Below, piece after piece: positions 7,290-18,282 of a stretch of DNA of 57,932 nt. The stretch is from an uncultured Rubrobacteraceae bacterium (GTDB taxonomy: Bacteria > Actinomycetota > Rubrobacteria > Rubrobacterales > Rubrobacteraceae). The DNA lies in assembly GCA_902806085.1 (NCBI GenBank), contig CADCVH010000131.1:1-57932 (forward strand), written 5' to 3'. The translations under genes and the position numbers were made by a program. The number at the start of each line of letters is the position of its first letter. Positions within the stretch are counted from its first letter, which is position 1. The notes beneath the pieces are model-generated. The model was not told the origin of the DNA and did no database searches. It saw nothing but the letters and a program-made list of their open reading frames with translations.

Positions 7290-8899
7290 AGTCGTTTAAC
7301 TACCCTCAGTTCGGCCCGCCTCATGAGCGGGAGTACGTCGATCAATTCTACCAGCACCCGGTCCCCCACCCTGTAGGAGACCCCGATCGCGTCGTTGGAG
7401 AGCACGACGCCGTTCTCCTCGAGCTCCCACCAGCCGGGGAGCTTGCTGACGTGGACGAGGCCGGTGGCGCCGGTCTCCAGCTGGACGAAGAGGCCGAAGG
7501 ACGCCGTGCTCACTATGGTTCCTTCGAGGTCCTCCCCGACGCGTTCGCGCATCAACCACATCAGCGTGTAGTCGTCGGCGGTTCGCTCGCAGATCGCGGA
7601 GCGGTACTCCCGCTCGGAGATCGCGGTCGCCACCTCCGGCAGGTCCGCGGGCGCCTCGTCGCCAAGCAGCGCCCGGTGGACGAGGACGTCGGCGTAGCGC
7701 CGGATCGGGGAGGTAAAGTGCGTGTAGTGCTCCAGCGCGAGCCCGTAATGCCCCGCGTCTTGCGGGGAGTACAGCGCGCGGGGCATGGCGCGCAGGATCA
7801 GGTAGTTCACCGCGTCGGACTTCGCCATCTGGGAGATGGTCCCGAGGTTCTCCGGCGTCGGCTCGACCTGCATCCCGACCGCAGCTAACCTCACGCCCAG
7901 CGTCTCCAGGGATTCCTCGTCGGGCCGCTCGTGCACCCGGAACACGCCGCCGTTCTTGCCCGATAGCATCTTCGCCACCGCCTCGTTGGCGAGCACCATC
8001 AGCTCCTCTATAAGCTCCCGCGCCGGCGTCGAGCGCCGCGTGGTCGCCCCGACGGGCACATCGTCCTCGTCCAGCTCGTACTCGGGCTCCCGACCGCCGA
8101 GCTCCAGCTTGCCGCGCCGGGCCGCCCTCGTCTTCAGGCGCAGGGAGAGGTCGTAGGCCGCCCGGACGAGGTCCGCCTGCTCCGTCTGCCCCCCGCCGGC
8201 CAAAAACGCGTCCACGCCCCCGTACGTGAGCCTCGCGTCGCTGAAGATCAGGCTGCGAAAGGCGACGGCGCTCTGCACCCCGCCGTCCCCGGAGACCTCC
8301 ATCTCGACCGTAACCGTCGCCCGCTCCTCGTTCGGCTTCAGCGAGCAGACGTCGTTGGAGAGCTCCTCCGGGAGCATCGGCGCCACCGTGCCCGGCAGGT
8401 AGACCGAGTTGCCCCGCAACGACGCCTGCTTGTCCAGCGCGGAGCCCGGCTCGACGAAGTGGGTCACGTCCGCGATGTGCACCCACACCCGGTAGCCGTC
8501 CCCAACGCGCTCCACCGAGATCGCGTCGTCGAAATCCTTCGCGTCGTCGCCGTCGATGGTGACCGTGGGCAGGTGACGCAGGTCGCGGCGTTCGCCCACG
8601 GGCTTGCCGGCCGCCGCCCCCGCCTCTTCCTCGACCTTGCGGGGAAACGTCCGCCCGGTCTCGATAGAGGCGAACAGGGCCTCGTAGACGTTGCGGGGGT
8701 CGTCTGAGGGCCCGATCACGCGCGTAACCTCGCCGCGCAGCGACCGGTTCATCTCCCTGGCGTTCACCAGGACGATGTCCCCGGCCTCCGCCCCGCGCCG
8801 CACCTTGCGGCCGACCAACACGGGACGCCGCTCCTCGACAAACAAGGGATCGGCGACGGAATACTTCCCCCTACGGACCAGCACGGCGGGGATGATCAA
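7286..8899 (-). CDS. rnr: RNase R/RNase II family exoribonuclease, short form
   Basis: A 537-residue processive 3'-5' exoribonuclease of the RNB superfamily. The RNB catalytic block DGDDAKDFDDAI lies near residues 116-127 with the four metal-binding aspartates, followed by HYTHFTSPIRRYADV and a C-terminal S1 domain (EGTIVSTASFGLFVQLETG). Usual RNase R proteins have 700-800 residues with an N-terminal helix-turn-helix and two cold-shock domains. Here the helix-turn-helix and most of the first cold-shock domain are missing. The start is TTG, six bases after a clean GGAGG (8906-8910), so the short N-terminus looks genuine. It is coupled to smpB and probably degrades mRNA freed by trans-translation. 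Confidence 0.92.
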   Translation of the reverse strand: MIIPAVLVRRGKYSVADPLFVEERRPVLVGRKVRRGAEAGDIVLVNAREMNRSLRGEVTRVIGPSDDPRNVYEALFASIETGRTFPRKVEEEAGAAAGKPVGERRDLRHLPTVTIDGDDAKDFDDAISVERVGDGYRVWVHIADVTHFVEPGSALDKQASLRGNSVYLPGTVAPMLPEELSNDVCSLKPNEERATVTVEMEVSGDGGVQSAVAFRSLIFSDARLTYGGVDAFLAGGGQTEQADLVRAAYDLSLRLKTRAARRGKLELGGREPEYELDEDDVPVGATTRRSTPARELIEELMVLANEAVAKMLSGKNGGVFRVHERPDEESLETLGVRLAAVGMQVEPTPENLGTISQMAKSDAVNYLILRAMPRALYSPQDAGHYGLALEHYTHFTSPIRRYADVLVHRALLGDEAPADLPEVATAISEREYRSAICERTADDYTLMWLMRERVGEDLEGTIVSTASFGLFVQLETGATGLVHVSKLPGWWELEENGVVLSNDAIGVSYRVGDRVLVELIDVLPLMRRAELRVVKRL

Positions 8900-8905
8900 A
8901 GCCTG

Positions 8906-8910
8906 CCTCC
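8906..8910 (-). promoter_or_regulatory. Ribosome binding site that fixes the TTG start of rnr
   Basis: GGAGG on the minus strand, with six bases before the TTG at 8897-8899. This supports the short form of RNase R rather than a longer protein starting upstream. A TAGAAT -10-like box lies at 8942-8947 without a recognisable -35. Confidence 0.65.
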
Positions 8911-9202
8911 GGTCTGAAAAGTCGCGAGAAGCACCTCAACGATTCTACCACGAGCCCTGTAGCACGCCGCCTCCGGCAGCTTATCGGCACAGCGCCGTTG
9001 GCGCCTTTAGGCACGCTTCGGCCAGAAGGCCTCGCCTTCAGCTTTCCGCCGTACGGGACCGGCCGCGTGACGGAGGCCGCTGCGGTCGTACAACCCAAAA
9101 CGGTTACGCTACGACGCCTCGGGAAACGCCGCCGAATGTGGCGTGCCGAATGTGGCGTGCCGAAAGCGCGGGCAAAGCCGGCGCGGCCGGCGTGCTACGA
9201 CG
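8911..9202. other. Intergenic region between ftsX and rnr with repeats
   Basis: About 300 bases (8900-9202) without a credible gene. It holds a possible rnr promoter on the right of the rnr start, a set of GC-rich inverted and direct repeats around 8990-9060, a 14-base tandem repeat (9131-9164) and one copy of the dispersed intergenic repeat (9159-9196). Possible reading frames here are arginine- or proline-rich shadows with no family resemblance. Confidence 0.6.
9131..9196. repeat. 14-base tandem repeat fused to a dispersed GC-rich repeat
   Basis: Positions 9131-9144 and 9145-9158 are identical 14-base units (GCCGAATGTGGCGT), followed by a partial third unit. The partial unit runs into a dispersed element at 9159-9196. 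Its first 23 bases are identical to the reverse complement of 16131-16153. Related copies are near 31530 and 56191. Confidence 0.75.
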
Positions 9203-10087
9203 CTATATCTTTCTGAGGAACCTCGTGACCGAGAGGAAGCTGCCGACGACGCCTATTGCGACGCCTACTACGATGAGGATCAGGAGGATGGAGACCGTGT
9301 TGACGGCGTCGGCGGCTATCGGGACGAAGGTCAGCTCCTGGCGCGACCAGTCAACGAAGAGGAAGTTCAGCCAGACGACCGTGAGGGCGGCGAGGCCCGC
9401 GCCGAGGAGGCCCTGGATCAGGCCTTCCAGGACGAACGGCGTCCGCACGAACCCGTCCGAGGCCCCGACGAGCTTCATGACCTCTATCTCCTTGCGGCGG
9501 GCAAAGATGGAGAGGCGGATGGCGTTTGAGATCAGGAGCACGCTCGCGATCAGGAACAGTACCGTCGCAGCGTAGAGGCCCCAGATCATGTATGACGTGA
9601 CGGAGTTGAGCCGCTCGATGGTCTGCTGCGGGTAGCTCAAGTTCTCCTCGTCGTACCCTTCGGCCTCGAGCTTACCCGCCACGCTGTTGGCGAGGTCGGG
9701 GTCGGTGAGCTGTATCTGCAGGGAGGCCGGCAGCACGCCGCGGTCGAGGTTCTCGTAGATCTCGGGCTGCTCCTCGAACGTGTCTTTAAAGGAGGCGAGC
9801 GCCTCGTCCTCGGAGACCCGATTCACGCTGGCGACCTCTTCCCAGCCCTTCGCCTTCTCCTCCAGGGCCGCCATCTCCTCCTGGCCCCGTCCCGGCATAA
9901 AGACCTCGACGCTCACGTCCTCGCGCACCGACCCGATAACGCCCTCGACGTGCGAGCTCACGAGCAGCCCGACCCCGAGGACGAGGATGCAGATGAACGT
10001 GGTGGTGACGGCGGTGATGCTCATGAGCAGGTTCAGGCGGATGTTCTTGAACGCCTCCCCCAGGAAGAAGCCCAGGTTAAACCTCAT
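9203..10087 (-). CDS. ftsX: Cell division protein FtsX
   Basis: A 294-residue membrane protein, the permease-like partner of FtsE, that activates peptidoglycan hydrolases at the division site. It has an N-terminal transmembrane helix (about 25-48), a large extracellular loop with the FtsX ECD (EVFMPGRGQEEMAALEEK...), and three more helices at about 180-280, the four-helix FtsX topology. The start is the ATG at 10085-10087 (MRFNLGFFLGEAFKNIR), the usual family start; it overlaps ftsE by 11 bases. A longer upstream reading is only the ftsE shadow. The operon order is ftsE-ftsX. Confidence 0.95.
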   Translation of the reverse strand: MRFNLGFFLGEAFKNIRLNLLMSITAVTTTFICILVLGVGLLVSSHVEGVIGSVREDVSVEVFMPGRGQEEMAALEEKAKGWEEVASVNRVSEDEALASFKDTFEEQPEIYENLDRGVLPASLQIQLTDPDLANSVAGKLEAEGYDEENLSYPQQTIERLNSVTSYMIWGLYAATVLFLIASVLLISNAIRLSIFARRKEIEVMKLVGASDGFVRTPFVLEGLIQGLLGAGLAALTVVWLNFLFVDWSRQELTFVPIAADAVNTVSILLILIVVGVAIGVVGSFLSVTRFLRKI

Positions 10088-10763
10088 CTGCGTACGCCCC
10101 CTTGACCTTGTCGCGGACGATGCGGCCCTCGTCGAGGGCGACGACCCGCTTGCGCATGACGTCAACCATCTCGCGGTCGTGGGTGGCGACGACGACGGTG
10201 GTGCCTGTGCGGTTGATCCTGTGCAAAAGCTGCATGATGCCGACGCTCGTGTTCGGGTCCAGGTTGCCCGTTGGCTCGTCGGCGACGAGTATAGGCGGCT
10301 GGGAGACGAAGGCCCTGGCGATCGAGACGCGCTGCTGCTCGCCGCCGGAGAGCATCTCGGGGAACTTGTCCATCTTGCCCGAGAGGCCGACGAGGTCCAG
10401 GATCTGGGGCACCTTCGTCTTTATGACGCGCCGTCTCTGTCCCGTGACCTCCATGGCGTAGGCGACGTTCTCCGCGGCGGTCTTGTTCGGGAGCAGCTTG
10501 AAGTCCTGGAAGACGCACCCGATACCCCGCCTCAGTTGCGGGATGTGACGCCGGGAAACAGAGGAGAGCTTCGTGCCGTTTACGAAGATCGCGCCCGCCG
10601 AGGGCTCCATCTCCTTTATCATGAGGCGGACCAGCGTGGACTTTCCCGAGCCGCTGGGCCCGACCAGAAACACGAACTCGCCCTGATCTATCTCGAGGTT
10701 GAGCCGCTCGAGCGCGACCGTGTCCCTGCCATAGACCTTCGTGACGTTGCTGAATCGGATCAT
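10077..10763 (-). CDS. ftsE: Cell division ATP-binding protein FtsE
   Basis: A 228-residue ABC-type ATPase, the cytoplasmic partner of FtsX. Walker A is GPSGSGKST (about 36-44), the signature is LSGGEQQRVSIARAF, Walker B is ILVADEPTGNLD, and the H-loop is VVATHDREM. The N-terminal motif IRFSNVTKVYGRD is characteristic of FtsE. Length is normal. The start ATG has GGAGAGG close upstream. It is separated from the LmeA-like gene by 113 bases. Confidence 0.97.
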   Translation of the reverse strand: MIRFSNVTKVYGRDTVALERLNLEIDQGEFVFLVGPSGSGKSTLVRLMIKEMEPSAGAIFVNGTKLSSVSRRHIPQLRRGIGCVFQDFKLLPNKTAAENVAYAMEVTGQRRRVIKTKVPQILDLVGLSGKMDKFPEMLSGGEQQRVSIARAFVSQPPILVADEPTGNLDPNTSVGIMQLLHRINRTGTTVVVATHDREMVDVMRKRVVALDEGRIVRDKVKGAYADEV

Positions 10764-10876
10764 GACCTCTCCGGATGTGGCTTACCGCCCTCCGCGCGCG
10801 GCGGGGTCCGGCCCGAGGTTCCCCCTCCAGGAACTTTTTCGGCCACTGAAGACCTTAGCAACAAAGAGTGGCATTA

Positions 10877-11593
10877 TCAACCGCCCCGCCCGAGCTCGAT
10901 CCCGGAGACGTTCCCCGTGAGCACGACCGCCCCGTCGGTGGTCCTGGCGTCGGTGATGGTCGCCCCATACGGCAGCCCCTCAACCGGATACCGAAACGCA
11001 GTCCCCGCCAACAGCGAGTCCGCCAGATACCCCGGCACGGCCATCCCGGCCGCCCGCACGGAGCCGGGCCGGAAGACGAGCCCGTTCCCCTCGACGCCGA
11101 CGCCGCCATCGACCTCCACCGGGAAGGTCGCGCCGAGCAACGACGCCTCCGACTTCACGGTCATGCCGCTGCCCCGCACGTCCACGCCGTTTACGGGCAC
11201 GTCGGCGTTCTGCCGTGCCAGCCGCGAGACTTCTTCCTCAGGTACGGTTAGCCGCATACGTCCGGAGATCGGCCCCTCGACGACGGCCGTCCTGCTCCTG
11301 GCGCTCTCGCCCACGTCGACGCTGAACGGGTCGAGGTCCATCGTCACGTTCTCGGCGCGCACGCCCCGCAGATCCGTCGCCCCCGCGGAGATCCGGCCTC
11401 CCGAGAACTCGCCCAGGAGCATCCTCCACTGGGGATCGCTGTCCAACTCCACGTCGGGCCGCCCGGCCAACCCGAGCCGCTCCTGCGCCTCCCGCGCGAC
11501 CAAATTCTCGAGCATGGTCGGCAGGACGAAGTACGGGACCATCACAAACACCAGGACGCCGAGCACGAGCAGGACGAACAGAAGCTTGCGCAT
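10877..11593 (-). CDS. LmeA family phospholipid-binding protein (DUF2993)
   Basis: A 238-residue secreted or membrane-anchored protein. Residues 1-25 (MRKLLFVLLVLGVLVFVMV) form a signal-anchor. The rest is the DUF2993 beta-rich fold, with ENLVAREAQERLGL after the anchor and the block PYGATITDARTTDGAVVLTGNVSG at the end (given in parts). LmeA of mycobacteria binds phospholipid at the cell envelope and helps lipoglycan mannan elongation; that role is only a family guess here. It starts 9 bases after prfB ends and is probably cotranscribed with it. Confidence 0.8.
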   Translation of the reverse strand: MRKLLFVLLVLGVLVFVMVPYFVLPTMLENLVAREAQERLGLAGRPDVELDSDPQWRMLLGEFSGGRISAGATDLRGVRAENVTMDLDPFSVDVGESARSRTAVVEGPISGRMRLTVPEEEVSRLARQNADVPVNGVDVRGSGMTVKSEASLLGATFPVEVDGGVGVEGNGLVFRPGSVRAAGMAVPGYLADSLLAGTAFRYPVEGLPYGATITDARTTDGAVVLTGNVSGIELGRGG

Positions 11594-11602
11594 CGTGAGG
11601 CT

Positions 11603-12694
11603 CTAGGCGGCGGTCCGGGACTTCAGGAAGGCGTAGATGAGGTTGTCGAGCTCGCCGTCCAGGACCCGGTCCACGTTGGCCGTCTCCTCGTTGGTGCGGT
11701 GGTCTTTTACGAGCTTGTAGGGGTGGAGGACGTAGGAGCGGATCTGGCTTCCCCACTCGTTCTCCGCCTTCTCGCCGCTCTGCGAGGCGATCTCCTGCTG
11801 CCGCTTCTCACGCTCGAGCTCGAAGAGCCTTGCTTTCAGGACCCGCATCGCGACCTCGCGGTTCTGGTGCTGGCTGCGCTCGTTCTGGCACTGCGCCACG
11901 ATCCCCGTGGGCAGGTGCGTGATGCGCACCGCCGAGTCGGTCTTGTTGACGTGCTGCCCGCCGGCGCCCGAGGCCCGGTACGTGTCGACCTTCAGGTCCT
12001 TCTCGTCGACCTCGACCTCGACCGCCTCCCCGACCACGGGCGCGACGGCGACGGAGGCGAAGCTCGTGTGCCGGCGGCCGCCGGCGTCGAAGGGGCTGAT
12101 CCTGACGAGCCGGTGGATGCCCCGCTCGGCCGAGAGAAGGCCGAAGGCGTACTCGCCCTTGGCCGTGAAGGTCGCGCTCTTGATTCCGGCCTCCTCGCCC
12201 TCGGTGTACTCGATGACCTCGAGGTCGAAGCCCCTACGCTCCGCCCACCTCCGGTACATCCTGGCCAGCATCTCGGCCCAGTCCTGGGAGTCCACGCCGC
12301 CGGCGCCGGGGTTGATCGTGAGGATCGCATCCCCCTCGTCGTACTCGCCGGAGAAGAGCCGGGCCACCTCCTGCTCCTCCAGCGACCCCTCGACCCGCCG
12401 CAGTTCTTCTTCCACTTCCCCGAGCAGGCCCGCCTCCCCGTCCGAGAGCTCCAACAGCTCCCCCGAGTCCGAGAGGCGCTCGCGCAGGTCCCGGAGAAGC
12501 TCGAGCCTGCCCTGAACCCGCGAGAAGCGGCCCGAGACCTCCCTGGCCGTCTCCTGGTCGTCCCAGAAGCCGGGCCGGCTCATCTCCTCCCCGAGCTCCT
12601 CGGCCTCCGCCTCCAGGCGCCCCACGTCGAAGAACGCCTCAAGCTCCGCGAGGCGCCCCTCGAGTTCCTGCGTCTTGTCCCTGAGCTCGGTCAA
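11603..12694 (-). CDS. prfB: Peptide chain release factor 2
   Basis: A 363-residue class I release factor that ends translation at UGA and UAA. The stop-codon-reading tripeptide SPF is in [15 protein letters not shown], and the peptidyl-hydrolysis motif is [13 protein letters not shown]. The frame is open from the TTG start through the whole protein, so the +1 programmed frameshift common in other bacteria is absent. The secA TAG stop is followed directly by this TTG, so coupling by termination-reinitiation is likely. Confidence 0.96.
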   Translation of the reverse strand: MTELRDKTQELEGRLAELEAFFDVGRLEAEAEELGEEMSRPGFWDDQETAREVSGRFSRVQGRLELLRDLRERLSDSGELLELSDGEAGLLGEVEEELRRVEGSLEEQEVARLFSGEYDEGDAILTINPGAGGVDSQDWAEMLARMYRRWAERRGFDLEVIEYTEGEEAGIKSATFTAKGEYAFGLLSAERGIHRLVRISPFDAGGRRHTSFASVAVAPVVGEAVEVEVDEKDLKVDTYRASGAGGQHVNKTDSAVRITHLPTGIVAQCQNERSQHQNREVAMRVLKARLFELEREKRQQEIASQSGEKAENEWGSQIRSYVLHPYKLVKDHRTNEETANVDRVLDGELDNLIYAFLKSRTAA

Positions 12695-15307
<2,613 letters not shown>

Positions 15308-15396
15308 TCGCGAACACCAACCTAGATCAGAAACAGTATGCGCCGGCCCGCCGCCGAGGGGACCGTTCCACGCAATAGTTTACAGCGAATCACCGG

Positions 15397-15507
15397 TTAG
15401 GTATTAGGTTCGAGGTTCGAGGTCGCCCGCTTCGCGGGCTTCAAGGTTTTGGTACGGTAGTCTGGACCCTGCTGCGCAAACCACCCCTAGAACCTAATAC
15501 CTGAAAC
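15397..15507. repeat. Long inverted repeat between hpf and secA
   Basis: Arms of about 20 bases (near 15397-15416 and 15486-15507) share the core AGGTATTAGGTTC in opposite orientation, with mismatches at the outer ends. Between them is an inner perfect hairpin, GCCCGC TTC GCGGGC (15424-15438). The whole could fold into a large cruciform or RNA hairpin that fills most of the 200-base gap. Its position just after the hpf stop suggests a terminator or RNA-stability role, but it lacks a T-run on the minus strand. Confidence 0.65.
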
Positions 15508-16071
15508 CTACCTCGCGGGCTCTATGAGCCCGTAGTTGCCGTCGCGACGCTTGTAGACCACGTTGATGTCCCCGCTCTCGGCGCTCGTGAACACGTAGAA
15601 GTCGTGGTCGAGCAGGTCCATCTGGAGCACGGCCTCCTCGGCCCCCATCGGCTTCATCTGGAACTGCTTTGTCCGCACGATCCGCGCCTGGAGGTTCGCC
15701 TCTTCCTCGGGGGTGATCGGCTCCTCGGGGGGTGGCGGGACGTTTTTGTCCTGGCCCTGCCAACGGTCGATCTGGCGCTCCCTGTAACGCCTGACCTGCC
15801 GCTCCAGCTTGTCCGCCACCTTGTCTATGGACGCGTACATGTCCTCGGAGGCCTCGGTGGCCTTGAGCACGGTCCCGTTGATGAACAGCGTGGCCTCCGC
15901 GACCTCCGCGTCCACCACCGAACGGTTGCGCGCGTGGATCAACTCCACCTCCGCCCGCGAGTCGCTCCTCTCCGAATCGAAGAACTTGCTCACCCGCTCG
16001 ACTTTCTCCAGCGCGTACGCCTCCAACGCCGGCGTAACAGAGATATTCCGCCCCTTCACCAACACGTCCAT
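15508..16071 (-). CDS. hpf: Ribosome hibernation promoting factor, long form
   Basis: A 187-residue protein that dimerises and inactivates ribosomes in stationary phase. The N-terminal S30AE domain (about 1-100) starts DVLVKGRNISVTPALEAYA and has KVERVSKFF; a linker rich in proline and glutamate (VPPPPEEPITPEEEA) leads to the C-terminal dimerisation domain (residues 130-187) with VRTKQFQMKPMGAEEAVLQM and LDHDFYVF. The start ATG follows GGGAGGAG. It lies between comF and secA, as in many Gram-positive bacteria. Confidence 0.95.
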   Translation of the reverse strand: MDVLVKGRNISVTPALEAYALEKVERVSKFFDSERSDSRAEVELIHARNRSVVDAEVAEATLFINGTVLKATEASEDMYASIDKVADKLERQVRRYRERQIDRWQGQDKNVPPPPEEPITPEEEANLQARIVRTKQFQMKPMGAEEAVLQMDLLDHDFYVFTSAESGDINVVYKRRDGNYGLIEPAR

Positions 16072-16103
16072 GCGGTTGCTCCTCCCTTCGGTCGTCGCGG
16101 CAC

Positions 16104-16153
16104 GCCGCCTTCGGCGGCCCTCAGCACGCTCCGGCTTTGCCCGCGCTTTCGGC
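16104..16153. repeat. Intergenic hairpin and dispersed GC-rich repeat upstream of hpf
   Basis: A perfect hairpin (GCCGCC TTC GGCGGC, 16104-16118) is followed by a copy of the dispersed element at 16123-16153 in reverse orientation. Positions 16131-16153 are identical over 23 bases to the reverse complement of 9159-9181. It lies within the 168-base gap between comF and hpf, so an hpf promoter would have to lie in or beyond it. Confidence 0.75.
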
Positions 16154-16239
16154 TTCTTTACGGGTCGCGTGTTCGTGGCAGTTTCGGTCGGAAGCGGGAA
16201 AAATCCGAAAGCGGGGCCCCCGGAGCGCGGCGTGCTTTC

Positions 16240-16923
16240 TCATACCGTTCTGCACAGCGTCACGGCGTGGACTTCGGCGGCCCCGGCCCGCAGGAGGGCG
16301 CCCGCGCAGGCGCCGAGGGTGGCGCCGGTCGTGAGGACGTCGTCTACGAGGAGGAGCCTGCCCCGCGCGCGGGCTTTAGGCGCGAAGGCGCCGGCCACGT
16401 TGGCCCGCCTCTCGGCGGCCGAGAGCTCGACCTGGTCCCGTGTGCTCCGCACGACTTGAAGTGTATCCGATACGCCTGCGTTTATCCCGTGCGCGAGCCC
16501 GTGGGCGAGCAAGGCGGCCTGGTTGAAGCCGCGCTTTCTGAGCCGTTTGCGGTGTATGGGTACGGGCACTACCGCGTCGAACGGGGCGGTCCCGCGTAGG
16601 GTCCCGGACAACAGCGGGACGGCCAGCTTCTCGACGACGCGGGTGTAGCCGCGGTACTTGAGGGCGTGCACGATCTCCTTTCCCACGCCCTCGTAGCGCA
16701 GCGGCGCACGCACGCCCTCGAAGCCGAAGTCCACGTTCTTGCACTCTCCGCAAACCGGGGTCTCGAATGCCGTCGGGAGGCCGCACCGGCCGCAGGTCGG
16801 GCCCCAGATCCGGGGCAGGGCATCGAAGCAGGCGCGGCACAGGACGTCGCTCGCCCGTCCGTCACAAGAGAGACACCACTGCGGGTAGAAAAGATCGGCG
16901 AGCGCTTCGACATAAGCCTGCAA
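16240..16923 (-). CDS. comF: ComF family phosphoribosyltransferase-like protein
   Basis: A 227-residue ComF/GntX protein. Residues 17-63 hold cysteine pairs of a zinc ribbon (CLSCDG, CRACFD, CGRCGLP, CGEC); the C-terminal half is a type I phosphoribosyltransferase fold with the PRPP loop LLVDDVLTTGATL. ComF is needed for DNA uptake in naturally competent bacteria, though GntX members occur without competence. No other competence gene is nearby except the ComEB-type deaminase far away, so the role here is open. The start ATG has GAGGGGGAT upstream. Confidence 0.88.
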   Translation of the reverse strand: MQAYVEALADLFYPQWCLSCDGRASDVLCRACFDALPRIWGPTCGRCGLPTAFETPVCGECKNVDFGFEGVRAPLRYEGVGKEIVHALKYRGYTRVVEKLAVPLLSGTLRGTAPFDAVVPVPIHRKRLRKRGFNQAALLAHGLAHGINAGVSDTLQVVRSTRDQVELSAAERRANVAGAFAPKARARGRLLLVDDVLTTGATLGACAGALLRAGAAEVHAVTLCRTV

Positions 16924-17112
16924 GCGTTATCCCCCTCGAATCGTTTGCAGAAAGCTGTCGGCTCCCTACATCAAAACCTTAAACGAAGGGCAGCTAACTT
17001 CCTAACTTCCCGAACCCGACGAGAAGCTGAACGCGAGGCCGCGAGGCCGGAGCCGTGCTGGGGGTCGCGAAGCGTCGTGCTGAGATCTGCCAAAGGCAGC
17101 GGTGCTGCGAAG

Positions 17113-18210
17113 CTAGAACCTGAGGCTGCGCGGGGGAAGAACGACGCCGGGGTTCACACGGATTCCCTGGTCGAGGACGTTGCTTTCGCCGACGACGCAC
17201 CCCGCGCCGAGGACCGAGAGCCCTCGGACGATAGCGCCGCGGCCGACCCTGGCGTTGCGGCCTATGATCGAGCCTCGGACCACGGCCCCGGCCTCGACCT
17301 GGGCGCCGTCGAGCATGATGCTGCCCTCCACGACCGCGCCGCGCCCCACGCGGCAGTTTCGGCCGAGGGAGGAGCGCCCGCCTATGGTGGCGAGGTCTGA
17401 GATCTCGCATCCCCCCGCCACGGAGAGCGGCGGTAGGAGCTTGACGTTCTTGCCGCAACGGGCGTTCTCGGCCACGTCCATGTACTCGAAGGTCCCCCGG
17501 TTCGTGCCGACGGCGCCGGAGAGCACGTCGTGGGAGGCGGCCAGGTAGCTGCGCGGCGTGCCTATGTCCCGCCAGTAAGAGCTCGAGACGTGCGCCCGCA
17601 GGCGGCCCCGGGCCTGGAGTTCGGGGAAGATCTCGCGCTCGATGGAGACCTCCTGGCCGGCCGGTATCATGCCGAGGACCTCCGGATCGATGACGTAGAC
17701 GCCGGCGTTTACGAGGTTCGTCGTCACCTCGTCGGCCGCCGGTTTCTCGATAAACCGCCTGACGACCATCTCGTGGTCCACCTCGACGAGGCCGTAGGCC
17801 GTCGGATCCTCCACGCTCGTCAGGGTGATCGTCGCCAGCGCGTCGGACTCTTTGTGGATCCTGATGGCCTCGGCCAGGTCCATCCCAGTGAGCACGTCGC
17901 CGTTGACGACGACGAACGGGTCTCCGTCCAAGTACTCCTCGGCGTTCTTTACGCCGCCGGCCGTGCCGAGCGCGTGCTCCTCGACGGCGTAATCTACGGA
18001 GAAGCCGCGCCAGCCGGCGAGGTACTCCTGGATCGGGTCGGGCAGATACCCCAACGAGAGTACGGCCCCGTCGACCCCCCCGCCGCGCAGGAAGTCCAGC
18101 ATGTACCCCATAAAGGGCCGGTTGCGCAGCGGAACCAGGGCCTTCGGGATGTCGTAGGTGATCGGCCGTAGCCGGGTCCCCTGTCCGCCTACGAGGACTA
18201 CGGCCTTCAT
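17113..18210 (-). CDS. NDP-sugar pyrophosphorylase (mannose-1-phosphate guanylyltransferase-like)
   Basis: A 365-residue nucleotidyltransferase with a left-handed beta-helix tail. The N-terminal signature is VLVGGQGTRLRPITYDIPKAL (in parts), with VVNGDVLTGMDL for metal binding and FIEKP near 155. Residues about 250-350 show hexapeptide repeats (GRNCRVGRGAVV, GRNARVGRGAIV). The arrangement fits GDP-mannose or glucose-1-phosphate activation for cell-envelope glycans. Which sugar is used cannot be decided from the sequence. It is a likely single gene, 72 bases after the nuoN stop region and 189 bases before comF. Confidence 0.85.
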   Translation of the reverse strand: MKAVVLVGGQGTRLRPITYDIPKALVPLRNRPFMGYMLDFLRGGGVDGAVLSLGYLPDPIQEYLAGWRGFSVDYAVEEHALGTAGGVKNAEEYLDGDPFVVVNGDVLTGMDLAEAIRIHKESDALATITLTSVEDPTAYGLVEVDHEMVVRRFIEKPAADEVTTNLVNAGVYVIDPEVLGMIPAGQEVSIEREIFPELQARGRLRAHVSSSYWRDIGTPRSYLAASHDVLSGAVGTNRGTFEYMDVAENARCGKNVKLLPPLSVAGGCEISDLATIGGRSSLGRNCRVGRGAVVEGSIMLDGAQVEAGAVVRGSIIGRNARVGRGAIVRGLSVLGAGCVVGESNVLDQGIRVNPGVVLPPRSLRF

Positions 18211-18282
18211 GAGCGCCCGGGCCCGCGACCGCCGCCGGCCGGCGACGGTGCCAGGCGCTTCGATCCCGCGCGCAGTTGCGGC

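Noticed and set aside
9131-9164. CRISPR-like array
   Set aside because: The units are only 14 bases, directly adjacent and without spacers. No cas genes are nearby.
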